Part shown: one piece after another, positions 43,918 through 53,117 of the stretch
Position numbering within the stretch: position 1 is the first letter of the stretch
Layout: the number at the start of each line of letters is the position of its first letter
Assembly (NCBI RefSeq): GCF_900102005.1
Contig: NZ_LT627736.1
Span: 372,001 to 436,000, forward strand
Direction: 5' to 3'
Source: Microbacterium sp. LKL04
GTDB taxonomy: Bacteria; Actinomycetota; Actinomycetes; Actinomycetales; Microbacteriaceae
Length of the DNA stretch: 64,000 bases
Translations under genes and position numbers: made by a program
The notes under the pieces: model-generated
Seen by the model: only the letters and a program-made list of their open reading frames with translations
Databases searched by the model: none
What the model was told of the DNA's origin: nothing

Positions 43918-44904
43918 ATGCGCAGCATCCGTCCCCTCACCGCCACCCCGCTCGTCGCACTCGCGGCCGTCATCCTCGCCGGGTGCGCGAGCCCGACGAC
44001 AGAAGTCGAACCCGCCGCAGAGGCGGAGGTGACGACCGTCACGGTGGAGGACAACCACGGTGAGCAGACCGTCACGACGCCGCCGAAGCGCGTCGTGGCG
44101 ACCGACAACCGCACCATCGCGATGCTCGACTCCTGGGGTGTCGAGGTCGTCGGCGCGCCGCTCGACATCTTCCCCGCCGGGCTGTCGTTCAAGGACGACC
44201 CGAACGTCGCCAACCTCGGCAACCACCGCGAGCCCGACCTTGAAGCCGTCGTCGCCGCCGACCCCGACCTCATCGTCAACGGCCAGCGCTTCTCGACGTA
44301 CTACGGCGACTTCCAGACCCTCGTGCCGGACGCCACCATCGTCGAGCTCGACCCGCGCGATGGCGAGCCGCTGGATGCCGAGCTGAAGCGCCAGGTCATC
44401 GCGCTCGGCGAGATCTTCGGAAAGCAGGAAGAAGCGGCGACCCTCGTCGCCGACTTCGAGGCCGCCATCGATCGCGTGAAGGCCGCGTACGACACGAGCG
44501 AGACGGCAATGGGTCTCATCACCTCGGGCGGCGAGATCAACTACGCCGCGCCGACGACCGGTCGCACCCTCGGCCCGGTGTACGACATCCTCGGGCTGAC
44601 CCCGGCGCTCGACTCCGAGGGCTCGACCGACCACCAGGGCGATGACATCTCGGTCGAGGCGGTCGCATCGTCGAACCCGGACTGGATCCTCGTGATGGAT
44701 CGGGATGCCGCGGTCAGCGTCAACACCGACGAGGCGTACACGCCCGCCAATGACCTGATCAGCAACTCTGAGGCTCTGAAGAACGTGACCGCCGTGACCG
44801 AGGGCAACGTGGTCTACATGCCGCAGGGCACCTACCTGAACGAGGGCATCGAGACGTACACGCAGTTCTTCAACGACCTGGCCGACGCGCTCGAAGGTCG
44901 ATGA
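43918..44904 (+). CDS. Iron-siderophore ABC transporter substrate-binding lipoprotein
   Basis: 328 residues, FepB/FhuD-type class III binding protein. The signal peptide ends at lipobox LAGC. Typical features: KRVVATDNRTIAMLDSWGVEVVG, the ADPDLIVNGQRF block, and a central helix linker (EEAATLVADFEAAIDRVKAAY). AGGAG precedes the ATG. First gene of a four-gene uptake operon; the particular siderophore is unknown, and no siderophore synthesis genes are in the window. Confidence 0.92.
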   Translation: MRSIRPLTATPLVALAAVILAGCASPTTEVEPAAEAEVTTVTVEDNHGEQTVTTPPKRVVATDNRTIAMLDSWGVEVVGAPLDIFPAGLSFKDDPNVANLGNHREPDLEAVVAADPDLIVNGQRFSTYYGDFQTLVPDATIVELDPRDGEPLDAELKRQVIALGEIFGKQEEAATLVADFEAAIDRVKAAYDTSETAMGLITSGGEINYAAPTTGRTLGPVYDILGLTPALDSEGSTDHQGDDISVEAVASSNPDWILVMDRDAAVSVNTDEAYTPANDLISNSEALKNVTAVTEGNVVYMPQGTYLNEGIETYTQFFNDLADALEGR

Positions 44905-45893
44905 CCGACGCCCTGACGGCGCCCGCGGTGAGCCGACGCTCCCGCGGGCGCCTGCTCACCTGGCCCCTCGTCGGCGGCACCGCCGTCGTCGGGGGGGTGG
45001 TGGTCCTGTCGCTCTTCGTCGGCGTCTACGACGTGATCGGCGCTGCCGACGGCGCGGAGATGTTCGCGATCACGCGGATCCCGCGCACGGTGGGACTCGT
45101 GCTCGCCGGAGCGGCGCTGGCGATGTGCGGGCTCGTCATGCAGCAGCTGACGCAGAACCGGTTCGTCGAACCGACCACGACCGGCACGACCGAGTGGGCG
45201 GGTCTGGGTCTGCTGCTCGTCATGCTGGTCTTCCCCGACGCGCCGCTCATGGTCCGGATGATCGGTGCGGTCGGCATGGCGTTCGTCGGCACGATGCTGT
45301 TCTTCCTCTTCCTGCGTCGCGTCATGCTGACGTCGTCGATCATCGTCCCGATCGTGGGGATGATGCTCGGCGCCGTCGTCGGCGCGGTGTCGACCTTCAT
45401 CGCGCTGTCGACGAATCTTCTGCAGAGCATGGCGGCCTGGTTCACCGGCTCGTTCACCTCTGTCCTGCGCGGGCAGTACGAGCCGCTCTGGATCGTCCTG
45501 CTCGTCGTCATCGCCGTGTTCATCACGGCGGATCGCTTCACGATCGCCGGTCTCGGGCGCGACGTCGCGACGAACGTCGGCGTCGACTACTCGCGCGTCG
45601 TCCTCATCGGCACCGTGCTCATCGCCCTCGCCGCCGGTGTCGTCACCGTCGTCGTCGGCAACCTGCCGTTCCTCGGACTCATCGTCCCCAACGTCGTGTC
45701 GCTCATCCGGGGCGACGACCTGCGCTCGAACCTGCCCTGGGTGGCGCTCGGCGGCATCGCGCTCGTCACCGTGTGCGACATCCTCGCCCGCATCGTGAAC
45801 GCGCCCTTCGAGGTGCCCGTCTCGCTCATCCTCGCCATGGTCGGAGCCGTCGTGTTCATCGCCCTTCTCCTCCGGCAGCGTCGTCGTGGCTGA
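44901..45893 (+). CDS. Iron-siderophore ABC transporter permease (FecCD family)
   Basis: 330 residues with about nine to ten membrane helices. FecCD family blocks: ITRIPRTVGLVLAGAALAMCGLVMQQLTQNRFVEP, GAVVGAVSTFIAL, and the cytoplasmic coupling region GNLPFLGLIVPNVVSLIRGDD (each in parts). ATGA overlap with the binding protein gene. Confidence 0.92.
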   Translation: MTDALTAPAVSRRSRGRLLTWPLVGGTAVVGGVVVLSLFVGVYDVIGAADGAEMFAITRIPRTVGLVLAGAALAMCGLVMQQLTQNRFVEPTTTGTTEWAGLGLLLVMLVFPDAPLMVRMIGAVGMAFVGTMLFFLFLRRVMLTSSIIVPIVGMMLGAVVGAVSTFIALSTNLLQSMAAWFTGSFTSVLRGQYEPLWIVLLVVIAVFITADRFTIAGLGRDVATNVGVDYSRVVLIGTVLIALAAGVVTVVVGNLPFLGLIVPNVVSLIRGDDLRSNLPWVALGGIALVTVCDILARIVNAPFEVPVSLILAMVGAVVFIALLLRQRRRG

Positions 45894-46899
45894 CACCGTC
45901 GCGCTGTCGGGCGCCTTCCCCACCGCGATCCGGGCCCGTCGCTACGCGCTCACCCTCGCGGTGCTTATCGTCCTCGCCGTCGTGGTGGCCGTCGGCATCC
46001 TCGCCTGGGATAACCCCGCGCCCGCAGGCAGCGCCGGCTTCTGGCGGATCGCTCAGCTGCGGGTCACGAGCGTCGTCGTCATCGCGATCGTCGCCGTCTG
46101 TCAGGGGATCGCGACCATCACCTTCCAGACCGTGACCGGCAACCGCATCGTCACGCCGTCGATCATGGGCTTCGAGTCGCTCTACACGGCGATATCGACT
46201 GCGGCGATCTTCTTCTTCGGTGCGGCCGGCGCGCTGCTCGTCCAGGGGACGGGGCCCTACCTCCTGCAGATCCTCGCGATGCTCGCGTTCTCGGGTGTTC
46301 TCTACGGCTGGCTGCTCTCGGGCCGCTACGCGAACGTGCAGATCATGCTGCTGGTCGGCATCATCCTGGGCGGTGCGCTGGCCGCGTTCTCGACGTTCCT
46401 GCAACGGATGCTGACGCCCACCGAGTTCGACCTGCTCACCGCGCGGCTCATCGGCAGCGTCGCGAATGCCGACGGTACGAACCTGCCGATCGCCATCCCG
46501 CTCGTCGTCGTCGCGGCGGGACTCATGGTGTGGGGAGGCGGCCGTCTCAATGTGCTCGGGCTGGGACGCGAGGTCGCTCTGAGTCTCGGTTCGTCCCAGC
46601 GACGCGACTCGATCCTGGCGCTGCTGCTGGTCTCGATCCTCATGGCCGTCTCGACGTCGCTGATCGGGCCGATGACCTTCTTCGGCTTCCTCGTCGCGAT
46701 GCTGACGTATCAACTGGCCGACACGTTCGACCATCGCCGGATGTTCGCGCTCGCCGCGCTCGTCGGCTTCGTCGTGCTCGGTGGTGCGTACGTCGTGCTC
46801 AAGCACGTCTTCTACGCCGCCGGGTCGGTCGGCGTCATCGTCGAGATCGTCGGCGGCACGCTCTTCCTCATCCACCTGCTCCGAAAGGGACGCCTGTGA
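45886..46899 (+). CDS. Iron-siderophore ABC transporter permease (FecCD family)
   Basis: 337 residues, second FecCD permease. RIAQLRVTSVVVIAIVAVCQGIATITFQTV marks the start of the conserved core, and GPMTFFGFLVAMLTYQLADTFDHR is the coupling region. GTG start overlaps the previous gene by 8 bases. A heterodimer with the first permease is expected. Confidence 0.91.
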   Translation: MADTVALSGAFPTAIRARRYALTLAVLIVLAVVVAVGILAWDNPAPAGSAGFWRIAQLRVTSVVVIAIVAVCQGIATITFQTVTGNRIVTPSIMGFESLYTAISTAAIFFFGAAGALLVQGTGPYLLQILAMLAFSGVLYGWLLSGRYANVQIMLLVGIILGGALAAFSTFLQRMLTPTEFDLLTARLIGSVANADGTNLPIAIPLVVVAAGLMVWGGGRLNVLGLGREVALSLGSSQRRDSILALLLVSILMAVSTSLIGPMTFFGFLVAMLTYQLADTFDHRRMFALAALVGFVVLGGAYVVLKHVFYAAGSVGVIVEIVGGTLFLIHLLRKGRL

Positions 46900-47651
46900 T
46901 CTCTCTCACCGCCGTCGAGAAGCGCTACACCACCGAGGTCGCGATCGGCCCGGTGACCCTCGACCTGCCCGCGGGCGGCATCACGGCGCTCATCGGGCCG
47001 AACGGCGCCGGCAAGTCCACGCTGTTGACGATGATCGGTCGCCTGCTGCCCGCCGACGCCGGGTCGATCTCGGTGGGGGGACATGACGTCGCGGCGGTGA
47101 AGTCGCGCGAGCTCGCGAAAGTCGTCGCAATCCTCCGGCAGGAGAACCATTTCGTCACTCGTCTGACGGTACGACAGCTGGTCGGGTTCGGGAGGTATCC
47201 GCACTCGCAGGGGCGGCTCACGGTCGACGACGAGCGGGTCATCGACCGGTCCATCGACTTCCTCGGCCTGGACGGGCTCGAGGGTCGGTACCTCGACGAG
47301 CTGTCGGGCGGGCAGCGTCAGCGCGCCTACGTGGCGATGGTGCTCGCACAAGACACGGAGTACGTCTTGCTCGATGAGCCGCTCAACAACCTCGACATCC
47401 AGCACGCCGTGCAGATGATGAGTCACCTGCAGCGCGCGGCGCGCGAGCTGGGTCGCACGATCGTCGTCGTGCTGCACGACATCAACTTCGCCGGCCATTA
47501 CGCCGACCGCGTGTGCGCCATGAAGGACGGGCGCGTTGCTGCGTTCGGGACCCCGGACGAGATCATCCGTGGCGATGTCTTGACGGGGATCTTCGATACG
47601 CCGGTCGATGTGGTCGACGGTCCGCGGGGGCGGCTGGCGGTGTACTACTGA
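46896..47651 (+). CDS. Iron-siderophore ABC transporter ATPase
   Basis: 251 residues. Walker A GPNGAGKST, signature LSGGQRQR, Walker B YVLLDEPLNNLD, switch LHDINFA. FepC/FhuC-like length and layout. The GTG start overlaps the permease stop (GTGA), closing the four-gene importer. Confidence 0.93.
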   Translation: MISLTAVEKRYTTEVAIGPVTLDLPAGGITALIGPNGAGKSTLLTMIGRLLPADAGSISVGGHDVAAVKSRELAKVVAILRQENHFVTRLTVRQLVGFGRYPHSQGRLTVDDERVIDRSIDFLGLDGLEGRYLDELSGGQRQRAYVAMVLAQDTEYVLLDEPLNNLDIQHAVQMMSHLQRAARELGRTIVVVLHDINFAGHYADRVCAMKDGRVAAFGTPDEIIRGDVLTGIFDTPVDVVDGPRGRLAVYY

Positions 47652-47704
47652 CTCCTGGCGCGGAGCACCTTGCGCTCGCCGCAACGGTCAGCGAGCCTGG
47701 GGCA

Positions 47705-48103
47705 ATGTGGGATCGCGAGGCAGCGGCTGCGGCTGCCAACGACTGGATCGGCCGATACGTGCGCGCGTGGGAGACCAACGACCGGGACGACATCCGGTCG
47801 CTGTTCACGGAGGACGCTGAGTACCGCGACGGCCCCTCGACCGAGCCATGGGTCGGCCACGACGCCATCCTCGCGGGGTGGCTCGGTCAGAAGGATGAGC
47901 CCGACACGTGGTCATTCGAGCATGAGCTCACGGCGGTCGACGGCGACATCGCGATCATCCGCGGCCGGACCAGCTACCCGGGCGCAACGACGAAGAGTCG
48001 GCTGTACGACAACCTCATGGTCATTCGCTTGACGGATGACGGCCGCGCGAGGTCGTTCACCGATTGGTATGTGACATCGACCGCAGCGGAGACGGAGGAG
48101 TAA
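47705..48103 (+). CDS. SnoaL-like (NTF2 fold) protein
   Basis: 132 residues with a nuclear-transport-factor-2-like fold: WIGRYVRAWETNDRDDIRSLFTEDAEYRDGP, then a short WVGHDAILAGWLG helix and strands ending in FTDWYV. These small proteins bind or isomerise diverse ligands; substrate unknown. ATG 53 bases after the iron ATPase gene. Confidence 0.8.
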   Translation: MWDREAAAAAANDWIGRYVRAWETNDRDDIRSLFTEDAEYRDGPSTEPWVGHDAILAGWLGQKDEPDTWSFEHELTAVDGDIAIIRGRTSYPGATTKSRLYDNLMVIRLTDDGRARSFTDWYVTSTAAETEE

Positions 48104-48131
48104 GACCTCTTGTCGCCGGATTCAGCTGCGG

Positions 48132-48719
48132 CTAAGCCGAAGCTGCCGGCCGAGGATCGCCCTCCTCGCGCAAGCGAGGCTCGACGCGTCGCTCGGGACG
48201 CAGCCCCGACTTGTCGGAGTAGAACGCGCGGATGGCATCCATGTCCGCGCCGACGTCGCCGGTGAGAGTGAGCGTCGGTCCGAGCCCGGTCGTCATGGTG
48301 GTGCGGTCCACGTATCCGAGCGTGACGCCAAGGTCGGCCTCGCGGGCGATGCGGTAGAAGCCCGACTTCCAGTGCCCGACGCCGCCGCGCGTGCCTTCGG
48401 GCGTCACCACGAGGCCGAAGACCTCGCCGGCACGGATGCGGTGGACAAGGGCGTCGACCACCCCGGCGGGGTTCGCTCTGTCGACTGGGATGCCGCCGAT
48501 CGAGCGCATCAGCGGACCCCGCCAGCCGCGGAAGAGGCTCTCCTTGCCCAGCCAACGGAAGCGCATCTTCAGGCGCCAGGCGATCGCCAGCATGAGCACG
48601 AAGTCCCAGTTGGAGGTGTGCGGCGCCCCGAGGACGACGGTGGGTCGGGTCGGCGCGGGCTCGGTTGCGAGCGTCCATCTGCTGAACGTCCAATAGACCC
48701 GGGCGACGAGGCGGAGCAT
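48132..48719 (-). CDS. 1-acyl-glycerol-3-phosphate acyltransferase-like protein
   Basis: 195 residues from ATG 48719 (an upstream start at 48821 is possible but would cover the upstream promoter region). The acyltransferase motifs are HTSNWD (HxxxxD catalytic) and PEGTRGG, with GGIPVDR between them. Probably esterifies a lysophospholipid or related acceptor at the membrane. Acceptor unknown. Confidence 0.85.
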   Translation of the reverse strand: MLRLVARVYWTFSRWTLATEPAPTRPTVVLGAPHTSNWDFVLMLAIAWRLKMRFRWLGKESLFRGWRGPLMRSIGGIPVDRANPAGVVDALVHRIRAGEVFGLVVTPEGTRGGVGHWKSGFYRIAREADLGVTLGYVDRTTMTTGLGPTLTLTGDVGADMDAIRAFYSDKSGLRPERRVEPRLREEGDPRPAASA

Positions 48720-48828
48720 TCCGCAACCGTAACGCCCCCACGCTGTCGCCGGGTCGAGGAGGCGCCGGGGCGACTCCCAGGTTGCCGCGGTATCGTAGGG
48801 ATCGATAGGCGGACTTCTCATTCGTCTC

Positions 48829-48862
48829 GCCCCGGCTGTGTGGTAACAGTCGGGGCTTTTTT
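48829..48862 (+). terminator. Orphan intrinsic terminator
   Basis: Stem GCCCCGGCTGT / ACAGTCGGGGC (one G-T pair) with a 6-base loop, directly followed by TTTTTT: a textbook intrinsic terminator on the plus strand, rare in this GC-rich window. No annotated plus-strand gene ends within 700 bases upstream, so it may end a small RNA or act as a leader attenuator. See the corresponding finding. Confidence 0.8.
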
Positions 48863-49014
48863 CATACTCAGGCAGACCGCCGCTACGAGCGCAGGCAGTT
48901 GACCGTCAGTCAGTCGACCGCTCGTCGGACTCCTTCAGTCGCTTGAGCTTCGATCTCGGTCTCCGCTTTCACAGCACCTTCGGCCGATCCTGCCTCGCGG
49001 GTAACGTGGCGCCC

Positions 49015-49542
49015 ATGAGCCGACGCTCGATGTGGACTACCGCTGTGACACTCGCCGTGTCGATGGTGCTCACGGGGTGTGTCTCCACGACCGATCTGAG
49101 CGATGACGCGACGACGACTCCACCGCCGGCGATGCCTTCTCCCACGGTGTCCGCCCCCAGCCCTCCCGCGACGGTCGACGGCGACTATGCCGTGCCCGGC
49201 GTCGCTGACGACGAGCTCTCGCGGATCACATTCGTCGCCGAGGGGGCCGACGGCGTTTCCGAAGGCGAGGCGACCGTCTCGGGTGTGGTGGAGGCCGGGG
49301 AGCGGTACGTGATCGACTTCGACTGCAGTCCGTCGACTGCCCGGGTGACGCTCGAATGGGCCCCGGCTCCCGCCGAAGGCGAGGAACCGGCCAACCCCGT
49401 CGGGCCGACGTCCGTCACCCAGGATTGTGGCGCGCCCGGCCGGATCGAGGGGGTCGCATTCGACGCAGACACCCTCGTGCAGCTCAAGATATTCGCGGAT
49501 GAATTGAACGCGGGCTGGGCCGTCCTCCGCCCCGGCGGGTGA
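49015..49542 (+). CDS. Predicted lipoprotein
   Basis: 175 residues with a signal peptide and lipobox LTGC, followed by a Thr/Pro/Ser-rich linker. The mature domain contains two cysteines (FDCSPS and QDCGAP) and beta-type sequence (RVTLEWAPAP). No family recognised. Last chromosomal gene before the tRNA-Lys island: the left att repeat begins 4 bases after its stop. Confidence 0.75.
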   Translation: MSRRSMWTTAVTLAVSMVLTGCVSTTDLSDDATTTPPPAMPSPTVSAPSPPATVDGDYAVPGVADDELSRITFVAEGADGVSEGEATVSGVVEAGERYVIDFDCSPSTARVTLEWAPAPAEGEEPANPVGPTSVTQDCGAPGRIEGVAFDADTLVQLKIFADELNAGWAVLRPGG

Positions 49543-49545
49543 CAA

Positions 49546-49572
49546 CAGAGGTGGGCCCCGTGGGGCTCGAAC
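49546..49572. repeat. Left attachment repeat (copy of tRNA-Lys 3' end)
   Basis: 27 bases identical to 55734-55760. 21 of them copy the tRNA-Lys sequence from position 53 (end of the T stem) to the discriminator base; the other 6 are flanking DNA. Only this part of the tRNA is present, so it is not a gene. It marks the far end of an element that integrated by recombination in the T-loop region. Confidence 0.9.
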
Positions 49573-49911
49573 TCGGCCGACGGGCGATCAGCCGGGTCGT
49601 ATTCAATCAGGATCGTTGATTTCCGGGCTTAGGGGCATCGGCTCAATCCGCGCGAGAGGCGAGCAGTGCGCGGATGAGGGACGTTGCGAACACCCCGGGA
49701 TTGGTTCTCAGCTCGTGGTCGACCACGTCGACACAGAGCCCCCGGCACGCTCCATGACGAAGCACTCCAGCTCGTGAACGGACAGGCCCGTCTGAGCGTG
49801 CGGGGCGGGGCAGGAGACAACCGATGCTCGCCGAATGCACTGAGGGGCAGGCTCCGAGCACGCGAGAGGAACCCGCGCCTTGGCATCTGAAATGTGTTGG
49901 ACCGATCGGCG
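49573..49911. other. 339-base stretch of the island without a supported gene
   Basis: Lies between the left att repeat and the hamB stop. Several short open frames exist on both strands, but none has a ribosome binding site or a recognisable product. One leftward frame ends in ELRTNPGVFATSLIRALLASRAD-like sequence and might be the remnant of a lost gene. I see no terminator with a U-tract for hamB. Confidence 0.5.
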
Positions 49912-52044
49912 CTACTGATCCCTCGAAGTTCCCTGCACCTTAACTGTCGGTATCTCCCGAGTGAGCCCCGACGCCACGTCGGACAGGAACCATCGCTCCA
50001 CTTTGGTGAGCCGTGCCAATACGTCCTGGCGCTTTGCCATCGCGACCAGGTTCGCGGCAGCGTCTTCGATCGACTCTCCTCTGAGCCCCAGGTTCGCGAG
50101 CCTCACGCCCACAGGTATCGGAAGCCCATAGTCCTCGAGCTCCGCGATGAAGGGAGGTAGGTATAGGGACTCGATCTCACGGATGATGAATTCGTAGTTG
50201 GACGCCGGCATACCTCTGTCTTGCGCCACTTCGGTCTGGATCGAACTAGACGCACGCAGCATAGATGGGATCTTGAAACCCATCCAGTTGCGTTGAAAAC
50301 TCAAGACGTCATCGACGACTTCACTTCGAGTTTGGTTGGCCCGCTTGTGCGGCAGGGCCGCTTCGACGAGTGACGGGACGCTGCCCTGAGCTCTCCGGGC
50401 CGCGTTCAGCTTGGCGAGGATGGATTGCGGGTTGTCGCCGCTTCTGTCGCGGCCGCGCAGGAGTTCGTCGTACCCGAGAGTTATTGTGGCCGCGAACTGA
50501 TCCCTAGTTGGCACGCCCGACCAGGTGAGACTACGAAAGTCGCCCGCAGACGCGTCACGCATGCGACGAGCGGCTCCAACCTGCAGCCCTGGATCCAGGC
50601 CCCGATTCTTACGGATCGTTTCTATCGACAGCTCATCCTGGTCGAGAATGTCTTGCAACCGTGCCTTCGACTCAGCCGACCACTCGTCGCGATCCAGTTG
50701 TATCAGCGTTGCGAGCGAGGCCGCCGGCGACTGCGACTCAATCGGCATGTCCACAGTGGACAGGGTCGGCTCCGGGTGATCAGCGTATGAAATCACTCGT
50801 CCGACGAAATGCTTGAGCATCCTGCCAGCCCGGCCGCGGATGTTCGAGAACGTGAAGAAGTCAATTGGCTTCCTATCGATTTTCTTGTCGTAGATGATCA
50901 CGTTCTTCGCCACTGTATTCACACCCTCGATGAGTGTGGTTGTGCAGACGAGCCGATCGATCTTCCCCATGGCAAAGAGTCGAATCATGGCCCGCTGCAG
51001 GCTCCGAGGCATAGGTCCGGTATGGGTGCCAACACCGCCAGCGAGCGCCTTTGAGACAAACCACTCGGGGTCGTAATTGAGGCTGATCCAGTCAGCCAGT
51101 TCGAGAACGAACGGGTCGGCTGCGTCCGTCGATATTTCGAAGGCGATCTCGCTCGCGCGACCGGGTGCACTTACAAAGATCAGGCTGGGGCCAGCGGCAT
51201 CCTGTTCGAGGAACTGCTGCATGTCCGCGAGTCGATCGTCGGCATCGAAGTGCGATCGATCTTCTACATCAATCACGACCGGATTGAAATCGGTAGCGAT
51301 GAAGGACTTAGCCAGGTCGCTCCCATTGTCCACACCGAGCGCGTCGACGTTCGGTCCGAGCAGGTAGTACTGAGCGCCTGTGTTTCGAAGCAGGCGCCAC
51401 GCTATGTTGAGCGTCGACCGGCGCTTCTCATCCGTCTCTCCATCCCCGAGCTTGTAGAACTCGTCGATCACAAAGAAGTCGACAGGTGGCACAGGGTCGA
51501 CCTCGAGGAATCTCTCCTGGGTAAGTACGTAGATGTTGCGTTCGGCGGGCACCTGGCCCGGGTGCGATACGACCGTGTACCCAGTGTCCAGAGCAACCAA
51601 GCGTCGCCGTGTCTCGTCGATGAGCGCGATCGTCGGCACGATGATGACGATGTTGAGCCACTTTCCGGACAAGATGAGTGCGTCCACGATTGCAGATTTT
51701 CCGAACGAGGTGGGCGCCGAGAGGACTATGCTCTCGCCGTCCATGAGTCGCTCGTAGATGCGTTGCTGCTCAGCGTGAAAAGTAAAGTCGCGCTCGCGTA
51801 GGACCTGCGGCGAGTGATACGCGAAGCTAAGGGCTTCCGCCTCGCCAATTGCGCTAACGTTCGGCGACGCGTATGGAAATAGGCCCAGCCGAACGGCCAG
51901 CGAGTCCACGACCGGAGTAAGCGGACCGGTGCCAGAGTATCGATCGAGGAACCGGATGAACCTGTCCCGAGCGTGCTGCTCGTCATCGCTCGTTAGTAGC
52001 AAGTTGGAGATCTCGCGCAGCTCGGCGAAGTCTGTGTTCGCCAT
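49912..52044 (-). CDS. hamB: Hachiman defence system helicase HamB
   Basis: 710-residue superfamily 2 helicase. Walker A APTSFGKS (110-117), the DEFY-type Walker B in VIDEFYK (192-198), motif V region TTTLIEGVNTVAKN (368-381) and motif VI GRAGRM (404-409) are present. The C-terminal 300 residues are unlike common helicases, as in HamB. Its ATG overlaps the hamA stop by one base (TGATG). In Hachiman, HamB senses aberrant or invading DNA and controls the HamA nuclease. The gene has clearly lower GC than its surroundings, in keeping with transfer. Confidence 0.9.
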   Translation of the reverse strand: MANTDFAELREISNLLLTSDDEQHARDRFIRFLDRYSGTGPLTPVVDSLAVRLGLFPYASPNVSAIGEAEALSFAYHSPQVLRERDFTFHAEQQRIYERLMDGESIVLSAPTSFGKSAIVDALILSGKWLNIVIIVPTIALIDETRRRLVALDTGYTVVSHPGQVPAERNIYVLTQERFLEVDPVPPVDFFVIDEFYKLGDGETDEKRRSTLNIAWRLLRNTGAQYYLLGPNVDALGVDNGSDLAKSFIATDFNPVVIDVEDRSHFDADDRLADMQQFLEQDAAGPSLIFVSAPGRASEIAFEISTDAADPFVLELADWISLNYDPEWFVSKALAGGVGTHTGPMPRSLQRAMIRLFAMGKIDRLVCTTTLIEGVNTVAKNVIIYDKKIDRKPIDFFTFSNIRGRAGRMLKHFVGRVISYADHPEPTLSTVDMPIESQSPAASLATLIQLDRDEWSAESKARLQDILDQDELSIETIRKNRGLDPGLQVGAARRMRDASAGDFRSLTWSGVPTRDQFAATITLGYDELLRGRDRSGDNPQSILAKLNAARRAQGSVPSLVEAALPHKRANQTRSEVVDDVLSFQRNWMGFKIPSMLRASSSIQTEVAQDRGMPASNYEFIIREIESLYLPPFIAELEDYGLPIPVGVRLANLGLRGESIEDAAANLVAMAKRQDVLARLTKVERWFLSDVASGLTREIPTVKVQGTSRDQ

Positions 52045-52886
52045 CAGATGCCTTGGAGGGCTTTGAGCTTCGCGTGCATTAGATCGACCAACTTCGCCTT
52101 CGACTTCAACGGAACCAAAATCAAGCGGATCTCGACCTCGAGCGGCTTTGCCACCCGAGACTCAAACTCTTCGAGCGCTGCCGCCGTTTCCGCCGTCAAG
52201 GCCGCAATGTACTCGTCACCGACGACATCGTGCGCGTCGACCGCCTCGCTGTCGTACGTAAGGAAGATCGGCATCACGAGTGACGTCGAGATCTCGTCGA
52301 GGCTCCGGGCCCTCGCGATCATCTCCTTGAACGCCGTCGCGTGGGGCCACGCGTCATCGACCTTGCGCGTGATGAACACAAATTCCTTGCGCAGGAAGTC
52401 CCTAGCCAAGTGAGTCTCGATGTCCTGAAGGACGCTCCGCATCGCGCCATCCAGGTCAGAATAGAACTTCGCTTCACCCAGCCAGATCTTGAGCGATCCG
52501 GCTGTGTCCGCTACAACGTGAACGCTGTCGAAGCCTTTGACGACGTCATTGGACGAGTCTTCGTAGTAGATCTTGCTGACGGCCGGCTCAGCGTCATAGA
52601 AGTCGACCAGGGCGGCGTGGAGGAGCAACTCTCCGAACTCGCCTCGGCGGCGGTACTTGTCGGTCGTGTAGACGGAAACCGCGGCGTCTCGGATTGACCG
52701 TATGGCGGTTGCGCTCGTTACGTTCTTCGCCTCCGAATAGCTGAGCGCGAAGGTCAGGAGGTGACGATCGAATACGTCTTCGACAAGCGCGTCGGACCGC
52801 CAAACCTTTGACTCATACCCGGCGCACAAGGCGTCCATTGCAACGGAACCTGCAACGAGGCTAACCCGCACTTGTTGAACCGCCAT
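52044..52886 (-). CDS. hamA: Hachiman defence system nuclease HamA (DUF1837)
   Basis: 280 residues of the DUF1837/HamA family. The core shows RRGEFGELLLHAAL (80-93), KIYYEDSSNDVVKGFDSVHV with Asp120, and WLGEAKFY with Glu138-x-Lys140, which together form a PD-(D/E)xK nuclease site. A helical C-terminal half follows. HamA is the effector that degrades DNA when HamB is activated. First gene of the pair; 231 bases separate it from the divergent AbiTii gene, which should hold both promoters. Alternative: only that HamA in some systems has other roles; the site residues look intact here. Confidence 0.9.
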   Translation of the reverse strand: MAVQQVRVSLVAGSVAMDALCAGYESKVWRSDALVEDVFDRHLLTFALSYSEAKNVTSATAIRSIRDAAVSVYTTDKYRRRGEFGELLLHAALVDFYDAEPAVSKIYYEDSSNDVVKGFDSVHVVADTAGSLKIWLGEAKFYSDLDGAMRSVLQDIETHLARDFLRKEFVFITRKVDDAWPHATAFKEMIARARSLDEISTSLVMPIFLTYDSEAVDAHDVVGDEYIAALTAETAAALEEFESRVAKPLEVEIRLILVPLKSKAKLVDLMHAKLKALQGI

Positions 52887-53117
52887 ATGGATCTAGTCCC
52901 CTTACAGACGCGCCACGCTGTCACGACCCTATCGATCCCGTCGGTCGATTCAGCGATGCCACGCATGTCAGGCAGCGGACGTGCGCGGGGCCGGAGAGGC
53001 TGGACACAGGCAAGCCACGCATATGTGCCAAGCGTCCATTGCTGTCGAGCACCAGTTCGGAGAGAGAGGCGGCGCAGTTCAGGGCGCGGCGTACGTGAAG
53101 ATCGATACGATCCGAGG

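Noticed and set aside
48132..48821. Longer start for the acyltransferase at 48821
   Set aside because: It would add 34 residues with no family similarity; the ATG at 48719 gives a usual N-terminus and leaves room for a promoter.
49546..49572. A second tRNA-Lys gene
   Set aside because: Only the 3' 21 bases of the tRNA are present and the sequence diverges directly after; no acceptor 5' half, D arm or anticodon arm exists here. It is an att repeat.
49643..49890. Small genes between the left att repeat and hamB
   Set aside because: Overlapping short frames on both strands with no ribosome sites and no recognisable products; at most a gene remnant.
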